This document shows, one piece after another, positions 22,941 through 33,425 of a DNA stretch of 64,000 nt. The notes beneath the pieces were generated by a model. The model worked only from the letters and a program-made list of their open reading frames with translations. It did not search any database and had not been told where the DNA came from. The position numbers and the translations under genes were made by a program. The DNA is from Podospora pseudoanserina. Taxonomy: Eukaryota; Ascomycota; Sordariomycetes; Sordariales; Podosporaceae. The first letter of the stretch is position 1. Each line of letters begins with the position of its first letter. The stretch is from assembly GCF_035222485.1 (NCBI RefSeq), contig NC_085921.1, positions 3,162,001 through 3,226,000 on the forward strand, read 5' to 3'.

Positions 22941-24463
22941 CTAGACCTTATACTTCTTCGGCTCGAGCTCTGTAATGTCAGCGCTCCTTGCTTCACCATC
23001 CAGGATCAGTTCAGCCATCAAACACCCAGTACCGGGACCGTTCTGAATCCCCCAACATGTATGCCCGGAAGCGATCCACAACCCCTTCACGTAAGACTGC
23101 CCAATGACTGGGTCACGCTCCGTGCCAAACCTCATATGCCTTGGCAGATAGCATGCCTGTTTCGCTTTGATGGGAGCACTCCCCAAGATAGGCGAAACGG
23201 TTCCCATATATGCAGTCAAGTCATCACATTGGTCTTCGTCGCACTGCACCAAGTCTGCAGTTTCTGGAAGAGGGATCGAAGGATCTGGTTCGCCTTTTTG
23301 GTTCAGTCATGTTAGCTTCATCTTTGTGGAAACATGACTAGGATAAACGACAGAAACTCGACCCAAGAAACCTACCACAAGCATATACCTCACCAAAAGG
23401 TCTAGCATACACCTCCGGATCAACATTCCGCTTATGCTTCCTCTTCTGCCCCTTTCTCGCCCGATGCTCAGGCACAAAGTCTGTTGGCAGCATAATGTCG
23501 GTAAAGACAGCATACGGCGTCACATCTACCTCATAAACCACACTATGTGCCCTCAATCCTTCAATCTTGGTTCTAGGCAGGATCTTGCCTGTCCATGGCC
23601 CCGCAGAAACAACTACATCTGTCACATTGTCCAGATCAACAACTTCGCCGCTGTTTCTGTCTTCGTACTGTAGCCCGATAACCTTTGTTTTCTCGCTGTT
23701 GTACTTGAGACGAGTGACCTTTGCGCCTATTCGGAAATCAACTCCCTTTTGTTGAGCGAGGGCGGCAATTGAAGTAGTGAAATGAAAAGGATGAACTTGT
23801 GCTGTTTCGGTTGCTCCAGGTTGACCCATCTCTTGATAGTGTTGAACAACTGTAGAGTCGAACCAGTCGAGATCTTGCGGTAGAACAGAAGGCTTGAGCA
23901 GGGTAGTGGCATCTTCGTCTTGCTTCGGGAGCTTTTGCCAGTCTGATTCTTTGTCGCCCTGGGCAGGGTCACCGGCCACTGAGCTCTGTATCGGAAGAGC
24001 ATCATTGTTTTGACTGTTTGTAGCCACCCCATTTCCATTTTGCTCTCCTTTTACAGGTGACGAGGGTGTTAAGTTCGTCTTGGTTCTAGCGAGGAGGTCG
24101 TCTCGAGTAACAGTCGCTGTGATAGACCCACATCCTACTCGTCTATATCCCCAGCGCTCGGCGCCATTATGCTCCTCTGCCAACGCTTTGTGTAGTCGGT
24201 ATGATAATGGAACCAGAGATTGCGGGTAGGCCCATAGCGCCAGGAGCCCACCAGCTTTTCCGGATGCGCCAGCAGCAATCGCCGTTGCTTCGAGTAGAGT
24301 GATCGTGTGAAGGTTCGGATTGAACTTGGGATGGCGTGTTAGGAAGTAGGCCGTCGTGCATCCGATAATACCGCCCCCTAGTCTGTATTAGCTTATAGAG
24401 CAAACATGAGAGAATGGAATATATACCGATAATAACAATATTTCTTTTCTGTTGCTCCTCCAT
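22941..24463 (-). CDS. TDA3: FAD-dependent oxidoreductase, Tda3-like (DAO fold)
   Basis: Three exons (24463-24427, 24377-23376, 23293-22941; introns 49 and 82 nt) give 463 residues. The dinucleotide-binding motif VIIGGGIIGCTTAYFL lies at about residues 9-24 and is split by intron 1. It is followed by AIAAGASGKAGGLLALW, typical of the Tda3 subgroup of the DAO superfamily. A low-complexity insert (about residues 120-180) precedes VVVSAGPWTGKILP, the FAD-domain strand. The C-terminus carries SGHTCWGIQNGPGTGCLMAE, the second FAD-contact segment. Yeast Tda3 is a cytosolic putative oxidoreductase linked to late endosome-to-Golgi traffic; its substrate is not established. The gene is transcribed toward the NLR relic, 223 bp away. 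Confidence 0.88.
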
Positions 24464-25925
24464 TTCGCTTGCTAGCTTCGAGTGTCCCAGGAGAAGGGGA
24501 AGAGCGGGGAGTATGCGCAGCGACCAGGATGATGAAATTCAAGAAGATAAAACAGTGGGAAGGAACAATTGATTGGATATGAACCGAAGATATCCGGAGT
24601 TGGTCTCTGTCTTCCGCCTCATCGATTGCGGCTCAAAGAGAGTTGCCGCTTGCAGCTCCAAGTCGCCTGGGGCCTGGGCTCGTCGTCATCAATTGGCGGT
24701 GGGCGGCCGGCACCTTTAAGCTTCCCATGTCCAACGCGGGGCAACAGCTTGGAGGGGCACCTTTGAGGTGCTGTCTCTGAGACATGATAAGGACAATACT
24801 GCACCACGATTTGAAAATCTTCAGTTAAAATATAGCTTTGGAAATCGAGTTGATATATATGTGAGCCCATCAGCTACCATCACCGCTTATAACACCAGCG
24901 AACTTCATCTCAACATTCTCTGTGCCCAGTGACGTACCAGCCAGCAGCCAACCCCGCGTTGCTCTGCCCCACAAGTCACAGACTCTTGGTATCCTTCTTC
25001 AGGGACACCCGAAACACAAAACTCGACAGTTGACAATGCCGCTCTGCATGAACCTATCGCGTGGTTCATTGTTTGCATTGCTATGGCGAACGGTAACATC
25101 AGATGAAGTTCGCTATACCCTTAACCGAGATACACAGGGCTGCTCCGAACTGTACCAGACAGACAGTTTGGTGCAAAACAGCGCTTCCAAATTCCGCTGA
25201 TAATGCTATCCATAGATGGACAAGAACCTGTAGCCCAAATCAGATGAAGTACAACACAGTCAGTCTGGCTACGTACGACCCACAGGTTCAAACACAGCTC
25301 TCTGCGATGCTGAGAGTTGTTCATCAGCGGTGTCCACGGCCTCCGCTATCACAACACGGAGTGGCCGTCAACGGTATTCTTGAGGTCCGTGCCATCTACA
25401 TTTTCGAATGTCGATCTTCCAATCAGTGGAGCCCACTCACCAATCGCATCACAGGACAAACATCTTGTTACCCTTCGAGCGCCGAGGCTTACAGTGGCTC
25501 ATTTTCATCGAAAAAGTCCCAACATTGAGAAGAGAAAAGTGCGCCTCTTTTCTGCCTGCTTAGAAACCCCTGGTTCATAACACGCCACAAGTAAAGGTAA
25601 CAGACCAATAGACAACATCCGGGGTCACGGACTTTCCCAAAACCCAGCTTAGGATTGCGTGAGTTGGTGAAACCGATTTGGAATCAGATAGCTCTTTCCC
25701 GACCCCACCTCCGAGGCACCTCCAACGGGGAATATATTTGTTTGGTCCCTCTCTCCATCAACTTCTCTCATGATGTTTCTTCTCACCTCACGTCGTACAA
25801 CATCTCACATACTATCTCTATCGAAAGCTATAGAGCCTATTTTATCCGTTTCTCATCCGACTCATCGTTTACCTCTACCCTATCACCTGAACAGATCCGT
25901 CCAACCTAATAAATACTTCGGCAAA
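24464..25925. promoter_or_regulatory. Divergent intergenic region, TDA3-like and glutathione peroxidase genes
   Basis: 1.46 kb between divergent starts. No gene is seen. The last 180 bp before the peroxidase start are CT-rich with TCTC and CATC runs, as in a fungal 5' UTR. Confidence 0.45.
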
Positions 25926-26485
25926 ATGGCTTCCGCAGCAACCATCTATGACTTCAAGCCCTTGGACAGCATGTCTCCCCCCCCCCCCTCCCCTCCCACA
26001 TCCCCCAACTAACCCCCATTATAGGCAAGGGCCAAGAATACCCCCTCTCCAACTTCAAAGACAAAGTAATCCTCATTGTCAACGTCGCCTCCAAGTGCGG
26101 CTTCACCTCACAGTATGCTGGTCTTGAGGAGCTCTACAAAAACATCACCGCCAAGCACCCAGACCAGTTCGTCATCCTTGGCTTCCCCTGCAACCAGTTC
26201 GGCGGCCAGGAACCCGACGCCGAGGCGGAAATCGTCGCCTTTTGCGAGCGCAACTTTGGCGTCACCTTTCCCATTATGCAAAAGATTGAGGTGAATGGTG
26301 ACAATGCCCACCCCTTGTTCGAGTGGCTCAAGGAGCAAAAGTCTGGCCTCCTCGGGCTCAAGAGGATCAAGTGGAACTTTGAGAAGTTTTTGATTGGCAA
26401 GGACGGCCAGGTTAAGGGGAGATGGGCTAGTGTGACGGGCCCGGCTTCTCTGGAGAAGGAGATCTTGGCTGAGTTGGAGAAGTAA
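25926..26485 (+). CDS. HYR1: Glutathione peroxidase-like thiol peroxidase (Gpx3/Hyr1 type)
   Basis: Two exons (25926-25968, 26025-26485) give 167 residues, the family's usual length. The N-terminus MASAATIYDFKPLDSKGQEY continues into VILIVNVASKCGFTSQYAGL with the peroxidatic Cys. Then come FPCNQFGGQEPDAEAE with the probable resolving Cys and Gln, and KWNFEKFLIGKDGQV with the conserved Trp-Asn. This is the non-selenium, thioredoxin-dependent subgroup that reduces H2O2 and lipid peroxides and can relay oxidation to AP-1 factors. The frame requires the intron to begin with GC (GCATGT) rather than GT. The only nearby GT donor gives the wrong phase. The intron has a run of 12 or more C and a CTAAC branch site. 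Confidence 0.95.
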
Positions 26486-26835
26486 ACAATGAGCGGTTTT
26501 GATGTTTTTTTTCTGTCAGGATCCAGGGGTATGTTGCTTTTTGGATAAGAGGGCTTTGGAGAGGGAACTGCGAGCTTGGATAAATTGATATACCCTACAT
26601 TTTGCAAGAGACAATAAACATGAATAATGAGCACATGCGTTTTGCATTGGCCTATCGTGATTGCTGCCACCATCTTTCCCCCATAAACACAGTATTTTGA
26701 GTGTGAGGTTTATTACTTCCCGACACTGAGCCCATCTCGTTCATCAGATGATGATCACTCCTTTCCAACTCATTCGATATTTCATCTCATCATTCATCAG
26801 CCTGTTCCAATCCCAACCCCACCCACCCCCTCCCA
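26486..26835. other. Convergent 3' region
   Basis: 350 bp between the peroxidase and aldolase 3' ends, holding UTR-like AT/CT-rich sequence and no gene. Confidence 0.5.
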
Positions 26836-27819
26836 TCACAACGACCTCTCAACCTCCATAACCTCCCTCACCCCCTCCTCAATAGCAGTAACCTTTACTT
26901 TATCCAACCTCTTCAGCGGCCTCCTCGGGTGCCCACCATACCCAAAATAACTCTGAATAGCCTGCTTCGTCCCCGCGATCGCCGCCTTGGTCAACACCCA
27001 GTCCCCCTTCGACAGCGTCTTCTGCAGCGCAATGGCCTCCTCCGTCTTCCCTTCCGCATACAAGTTCCATACTTTTGTGCAAACCTTTGGCATGACGTTC
27101 GCGCCTCCAGCAATGATCCCGCTGCCCCCGCTTGCCAAAGTCTGCACTGTAAAGTCACACATTCCTCCAAACGCCATGTACCCTGACCCTTCCGCCCACG
27201 GTGTCTTTGCCTCCGTTGCCAGCGCCACTCTCGTCAGCTTTCCCGTGTTTCCACATGTGAATTTTGTCCCGACAATGTTTGGGTGCGCGGCCAACTTGAT
27301 AAGAAGGTCCGAGTCCATGTCTATGCCAGCCACGGCGCCGGGGTAGTTGTACAAGATCAATCCAAGCGGGCTCTCGTCGGCAACGCTCACGAAATAATCG
27401 AATATAGCCTGCTCATCCATCAAGAACCGAAAGTAGGATGGTGGGAGGAGCAGGGCGTAGTCAGCACCGACATCCTTGGCCAGCTTGCACAGCTCAATCG
27501 TTCCCCGGACGCTGCCCTCGGTGGCACCGATGATGATGGGGGTGTCTGTGAAGCCGGCCTCGTCGAGTGCCTCTCTCGTAGCCTTGGTCACTGCTAGCTT
27601 CTCTTCACGTGTGCAGTGGATGGCCTCCCCGTTGGATCCCATTGTGACAAGGCCTACGAGGCCGTCCTTGACTAGTCTTTCGGCGTGCTTCTTGATGGTG
27701 GGGATGTCGAGGTCTTCGGTCACGGCGTCGAAGAAGGTCATGGTGGGGGCGTAGATACCACATGGGAGTGGCCTCCGGGGGGAGGAGTGGCCATTGGTGG
27801 CACCATTGGTGGCAGTCAT
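26836..27819 (-). CDS. DHDPS/N-acetylneuraminate-lyase superfamily aldolase
   Basis: Single exon, 327 residues from the ATG at 27819. A TIM-barrel class I aldolase: LVGLVTMGSNGEAIHCT near residue 55 is the family GxxGE signature region. LILYNYPGAVAG supplies the catalytic Tyr, and GTKFTCGNTGKL the Schiff-base Lys. GGSGIIAGGANVMPKVC is also typical. Fungal members of this subgroup include 2-keto-3-deoxy-sugar-acid aldolases and 4-hydroxy-2-oxoglutarate aldolase; lysine synthesis via DHDPS is absent in fungi, so a catabolic role is more likely. The frame stays open upstream to 28032, adding 71 residues rich in Ser/Arg that could be a mitochondrial presequence. I prefer 27819, where MTATNGATNG resembles relatives' starts, but this is not decided. 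Confidence 0.9.
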   Translation of the reverse strand: MTATNGATNGHSSPRRPLPCGIYAPTMTFFDAVTEDLDIPTIKKHAERLVKDGLVGLVTMGSNGEAIHCTREEKLAVTKATREALDEAGFTDTPIIIGATEGSVRGTIELCKLAKDVGADYALLLPPSYFRFLMDEQAIFDYFVSVADESPLGLILYNYPGAVAGIDMDSDLLIKLAAHPNIVGTKFTCGNTGKLTRVALATEAKTPWAEGSGYMAFGGMCDFTVQTLASGGSGIIAGGANVMPKVCTKVWNLYAEGKTEEAIALQKTLSKGDWVLTKAAIAGTKQAIQSYFGYGGHPRRPLKRLDKVKVTAIEEGVREVMEVERSL

Positions 27820-30112
27820 GGTCGAGTAGGAAGCCGAACGGTGATGAAGGATGTTTTGAGAGGAAGGGACCGTGAAAGCCAAATGACGCGTGAGGCTAGG
27901 AGTCTGGATTTGAGAGTGGGCACGTGGGGAGATGTTACAGTATGAGATAAAAAAGACAGGGACGGCCAGGGCGGAAGGCCGGCTACTTAAGAAAACACAC
28001 GAACCCCTGATGGGAGTTGACAGTCGCCCCATGACCTAATGTAAATAGGAACCAGTGGGGTTGTGCCCGTCAGCCACGCGCAAGAAGAAGATGTCTAGTC
28101 TGATCAGACATGGGTCTTCAGACGCTTCTTGTGTGGGATGTTGAACAAGAAGCGGGCCAGAACCTCCAACTCGGAGCCAAGTCCTCCAAATTCGATTGCA
28201 GGGACTGCGGGAAGGAAGGGAGCTAGGTCAGATGCAACAGCGATGCCAGCACACTCATCGGCAAGGCGGCCGCTTGTGGCCATCGACAATGTTTCGCAGC
28301 TATATCGGGATAATATATAGAGCAATGGGGTCAGGAAATCACGCACCCCAAAGCATCCATCGGCAACCAGATGTGAGTGTGTACATCATCTGGTCTCTTT
28401 CATACCAGAGACAACAGACCAAGCCCATTCAACCAACCCAGGCAACCGGGTTTAGCCAAGCGATACTGACATCCCCCTATGCTGATCCCAGACACGTCTA
28501 ATGCCTCAGATGTAACTGGGGGGAAGGTGAAGGCTGGTTCAGGGTAGTTGTTGAGATGTTCTTGGTTATTATTCTTGAACTAACGAGAGCCTTTACCAGT
28601 AATGGACTGGTCAGACTACCAACTCCGGCCCCATGATCCTCAGAGCTTTACTGTTGAGACAGGAACTACCTGTGAACGAGGCCATTGCGGTAAAATCCAG
28701 TACGAACAGTGGATGGGGGTCATGTGAGCAGCTTGAAGCAAGCTGGACAGCCACTTCAGTGCGAGAAATAACAGACGAGAGCGGTGACGTTGAGACCAGA
28801 CGAGCGAACAATTGAAAAGCAAGGGGACTAATCCGGTAACCCCACAAAAAGCGAACAAGTATGCCGGGAGAGCTGCAGGTTGATGTTGCGTCCTGGTTCT
28901 GTGGAGTAGCAATGTTTAAGCGGTTCATCCGGGAGGATACATGAAGGACTGGCCGGCTGACAGCGAGATGGTTTTGCTGAGAGACTGTCCTTCCAGTTGA
29001 TGAGGATGATGGACGGTGTATCAGCAGATGATTGGTGATCCAGGTGGTTCTCAGCCCTCTGCCGACGTTGCTGCCGTGAGGTGTCGTCAGAGAAGGAAGC
29101 TGGGTGTTGCAAAGATGAATAAGAAAAACTGGAGACCGGCACCTGTCACAAACTGCACCCACGCTTGTGTGTGATACTAACTATATGGCCGACGGAGAAA
29201 CTATTTCCTCCAATCAACTTGAAGACTAGGTCAGCGGGTTTGGGGGGAGAAAAAGGATGCACAATTGGCTCTTTTGCTTGCTGAAGGGAAGAAAGCTTGA
29301 CCGGCTTTGCGCGCCACCTCGAAGACGCTGGCGGGAGTGTGTGGTGAGGCGGAGCCGGTGAGGAGAGGCGAGCTGGAGGGTGTGATGCTGATATTTAGCC
29401 TGAGGAAAACAGGATCTCTTCAATCCACAGCGATGGGTGACCTGCATGATGAACCGAGTGAAGGTCCAGGTCGCTGCTTTGGCCTCTGTTGTCGTTGTTG
29501 GAGCTCTCTCTCGGTGGTGGTTGCTTCCATCCGAGCTTCTAGCAGATGCGGGGCAGTGTGGGGGTGGGTCTCATGGTGGGGCTTCGGGTTATTTAATGTG
29601 TTTCTCCACGATATCTTATCGATGAGAAGGAACAACCACCTCATGAACATCACCAGATCGTTCTTTCCGACCTGGATTATTTTTAAGTGGCGGAATCTTT
29701 GTTTTAGGAACCTGCAACACACCAATGGACCAAAACCGGGGAAGAAATGACACCTATCATACGCCATCACATGCGGACAACACATGCGATGTATGTTGCA
29801 ATGAATTGGCCGGGTGAATGCTCTTCTCCAAATCGACCCCAACTCGCAGTCTGTCGGCCCCTCTTCCAGAATTCTTCCGGATCGACTCGAACCACAACTT
29901 GAGAGGAATTGTTGTACGCCTTCAACATGTATCTCATATGCAAGGAACCGCCTGGCACGACACCAAGGCCGGAAAACGTGATTGATGCTCTGCCACTCAT
30001 CGAACCCATATGTACTTAGACTTCCAACATCTCCAATCAATCTCATTTCATTCAATTTTGGCCTTTCTTTCCTGCCCACCATTGACCCCTGGCCTTGGCT
30101 TTGACAGACAGA
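27820..30112. promoter_or_regulatory. Divergent intergenic region, aldolase and Gfo/Idh/MocA genes
   Basis: 2.3 kb between two divergent metabolic genes. No gene is recognised. The longest open frame (244 codons, minus, 29420-30154) overlaps the first exon of the plus-strand oxidoreductase and has no domain I know. A second frame (183 codons, 28611-29162 -) is equally featureless. Confidence 0.45.
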
Positions 30113-31473
30113 ATGGAGCCGCTCAATGTGCTGATGGTACGGACAATTCCTCACCTGTTAGCTATCGACCACTGCTGACCAAATGAACCAAGGTTGGTAC
30201 CGGCGAGTACACCACAGGTTTCGTAGGGACCGGTGGCTCAGCATCGGACAAGAAGGTAGGCGTAGTCGGTCTCTCCATGTTTGACCTCAGACGAAGGGGC
30301 AAGGTCGGCAAACTTGGGATGGTGGGTGTGAATGGGACGAAATACCCAGCAATCAGTGCGTACCTTAGAAATGTCCAACCCACTCAAACATCTAGCTAAC
30401 ACATCCAAGGGGAACACCTCCATAAAAACATCACCCTAGCCTATAACAACCTTGACACCTCATTCGAGTCCTTCCCCTCCGACGACACAAAAGATCCCGA
30501 CGCCTACAAGACCGCCATCGACGCCCTCAAACCCGGCGATGCCATCACAATCTTCACCCCAGACACCACCCACTACCCCATTGCTCTCTATGCCATCGAG
30601 CGAGGAATCCACGTCATGATCACCAAACCTGCAGTCAAACTCCTCGAACACCACATCGCCCTCCTCGCCGCCGCCGAAAAACACGGCGTCTACGTCTATG
30701 TCGAACACCACAAACGCTACGACCCCGCCTATGCCGACGCAAAATTCAGAGCCAAAAAGCTCGGTGACTTCAATTACTTTTACAGTTACATGTCCCAGCC
30801 CAAATTCCAACTCGAGACGTTCAAGGCCTGGGCAGGGATTGACTCGGATATCTCCTACTACTTGAACAGTCACCATGTGGATATCTGTGATTCCATGGTG
30901 TCCCAACTTGGCTACGTTCCTGTCAAGGTCTCCGCCTCAGCATCAAAAGGAGTAGCCACCAGTCTCGGCTGTCACGAATCAACCGAGGACACCATCTCCC
31001 TACTCGTGCACTGGGAGAAGAAGGACGACCCTTCGAAGCATGCCACGGGTGTATACACCGCTTCCTGGACAGCGCCCCAAAAAGCAGGAGTTCACTCCAA
31101 CCAGTACTTCCACTACCTGGCTCGAGATGGCGAAATCACCATTAACCAAGCCAAACGCGGGTATGACGTTGCAGAGGATGCAGCGGGTCAGTTGGTTTGG
31201 TATAACCCTTTTTACATGAGGTACGCGCCTGATGAGGATGGGAACTTCAACGGGCAAAGTGGGTATGGGTATGTGTCTATGGAAAAGTTCGTTGATGGCT
31301 GCCGGTCCGTTAATGCGGGAGAGTTGAAGCCGGCGGATTTGGACAAGAAGGGGCTTCCGACGCTGAGGAACACAATTGCTACGACAGCGATTTTGGAGGC
31401 GGGCAGGAGGAGTATCGATGAGGGGAGGGAGGTGAGGATTGAGCAGAGGGATGGGAACTGGAGCCTTCTTTGA
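30113..31473 (+). CDS. Gfo/Idh/MocA-family NAD(P)-dependent oxidoreductase
   Basis: Three exons (30113-30136, 30193-30355, 30410-31473; introns 56 and 54 nt) give 416 residues. The N-terminal Rossmann segment [20 protein letters not shown] spans intron 1. [20 protein letters not shown] and [15 protein letters not shown] correspond to the cofactor-domain end, where the family's usual EKP is TKP with Lys kept. [18 protein letters not shown] and [13 protein letters not shown] supply the substrate-domain His/Asp region. Members oxidise or epimerise sugars and sugar acids. The C-terminus [18 protein letters not shown] is a typical helix. The substrate cannot be read from sequence. It ends 130 bp from the convergent truncated NLR gene. 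Confidence 0.88.
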
Positions 31474-31602
31474 TCGGTTGTGTATTATTTCGCGCAATGG
31501 CGCTATGTTGGTTATTCTCCTGAACGTCACGCCTTCCAACCCAAACAAAGGAAACAGAAAGATCACCAGGCCCAGTAACTGCCAGCTACGAATCGGGGCC
31601 TG

Positions 31603-33425
31603 CTAAGCCTGAGACTGAGCGGGAACATTGCGAACCCAAAAATTTGATGCCCTAAACTTCGCCTGAGCTAGATTTTCCGACTGCAGATATTCCCTCACGG
31701 AACTGTGCACCAGCCTGGCCTGGTTGTGCTCGATAACCACGAGCCCTGGGCAGCAGAGAAGGATATCCTCTGCGCCAAGCCCCATCCTCAAGGTGCCATC
31801 AACTTCCGCTACAGTCAGCGATCGCTCAGCAGAGCAGAGCAATGTCAAGATGCTCCTTGCATCTTCGAGAAAGCCTTGTTCGACATCTAGAAGCATACGC
31901 TCATACGTTTCACACAAGGGGTATGGCACAGAGGAAAACAAGCTCTTGACTCGTGCCTCTACCACCGGGCAGGATTCTAGGGCTGTGAGCATACACTCGA
32001 CCCATCGGAATCTAGGAGAATGTGGTAGTATCCTGGGAACTCATGAATGGGTGCTTGGAAGGATATAAGACTTACGATCCCTCCGCTCTCGAGATAAGAG
32101 CACCCTGAATGAGGGGATGAAATGTCTCACCCTTTGAAGGTTCCGGTTGTTCCGCAGGGTTCCAGTGACAAACGTCTCAATGTCAAAGTCGACATTGTTG
32201 ATCTTGACCTCCTCGTGAGTGGCCAGGCGAAGATAGTCTCGGATATCTGGCTCATCGCGGCTAGACACGAGCAGATGCAGTCGAGAGTCTGACCAGCCCC
32301 GGATTTCCTCGATCGCCTTGAGCAGACACCCTCGGCCGGTCTTCCTGGGGCACTCGTCTAGTCCGTCCAAGATGATGTAGGTGTTGCTGAACTGCTTGAC
32401 CGCGGTGCGAAGAACGCCCATCAAGCCCGACTCTGAAGGTGGTACATTGAAATGGTTGACACGCATCAAATGATCCAATTCACCGACAACGGGATTGTCG
32501 GATTTCAGGTGGCCGAGAAACTGGTGTATCACGGAGCAAAGCATTGAAAATGAGGTTTGTCTCGAGGTATCGTTGGAATCGAAGTAGAAGTAGGCAACGC
32601 CCACTGCGTTGTTGGGCTGTCGAAGCCTGAGCACACGTTGAATCGCGGCTGAAGCGAGGACCGTTTTCCCACAACCGGCAGGCCCATGCAGCCAAAGGAA
32701 CGAGTCGGGTTTGGCGTGCCAGGAGGAAAATGCTGGACCCCTGATGAACCAGTTGCCAGTGTTTGAGTGTTGCTTGTTGATGGTGTCGTTGTGTTGGACG
32801 GATATATCAGATGCATTCAGCCATCGTTGCATATCTGCCATCAATCGATCGGCCCGCTCCGTCCTCACCATCTCGTGGTTAGCTTGAATGCCTTCTATGA
32901 CATTCGTGCTGCTTCCTATATTCAACACTTGAAGACCCAATCTCAGATTGGAGCATATCCCGTCGACCATCGCTGAGAGCTTCCGGACTGTGGTGTCTAT
33001 GTCGTACTTTGGTAGCATCCTTGCAGACGCCATACTTATCAAGTATCGAGAAGGGGAAACTCACCACGTAAGGGATAGGCGAGCTGACGGATGAATGTGC
33101 GCGAAAAGAAAGAACTTGAACCGCTGCTGGTTGAAGAGCATTCTGAAAGTTTCTGGGCTTCGTTGTGTGACTCCTGAATGTGGCCTTCACACTCCCGAAT
33201 CGATGACTCGAGCGAGTGAAGAAGATCTCTCTCATGGGGTTGGAACTTGCGGGTTCGAAAACAAATTTGCAACTCCTGGAGTATTGTGGCTAGCGCTTTG
33301 AGCTGTTGAATGGTACTGGTGATGTTGGCTTTCGAACTCTTAACTGATGCGTAGTACTTGATAAGACATTCGGTGGCCTGTATTCCCAAGCCGATAATTC
33401 CGACGACGGCCCCGGCGAGCTCCAT
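31603..33425 (-). pseudogene. Truncated NLR: HeLo-like domain plus NACHT, one frameshift, no repeat tail
   Basis: Start at 33425 (MELAGAVVGIIGLGIQATEC), a close relative of the NLR at 19.8-22.7 kb. Exon 1 (33425-33065) and a 68-nt intron (32997-33064) lead into DTTVRKLSAMVDG. The NACHT region is intact: FLWLHGPAGCGKTVLASAA (Walker A, near 32670), VAYFYFDSNDTSRQT and TYIILDGLDECP (Walker B). Near 32110 the frame slips by one base: the expected continuation LIQGALISRAEG is in the neighbouring frame. A second intron then leads to SFRWVECMLTALES, LTLLCSAERSLTVAEV and VHSSVREYLQSE, which stop at 31603. Ankyrin or other repeats are missing. Read without correction, a 438-residue HeLo-like/NACHT protein ending at 32041 would be made. 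It could be a decaying gene, or the slip could be a sequencing error. Confidence 0.75.

Noticed and set aside
27820-28032. N-terminal extension of the aldolase as a definite mitochondrial presequence
   Set aside because: The frame is open, but the composition is ambiguous and the downstream ATG gives the family-like start. It is left as an option only.
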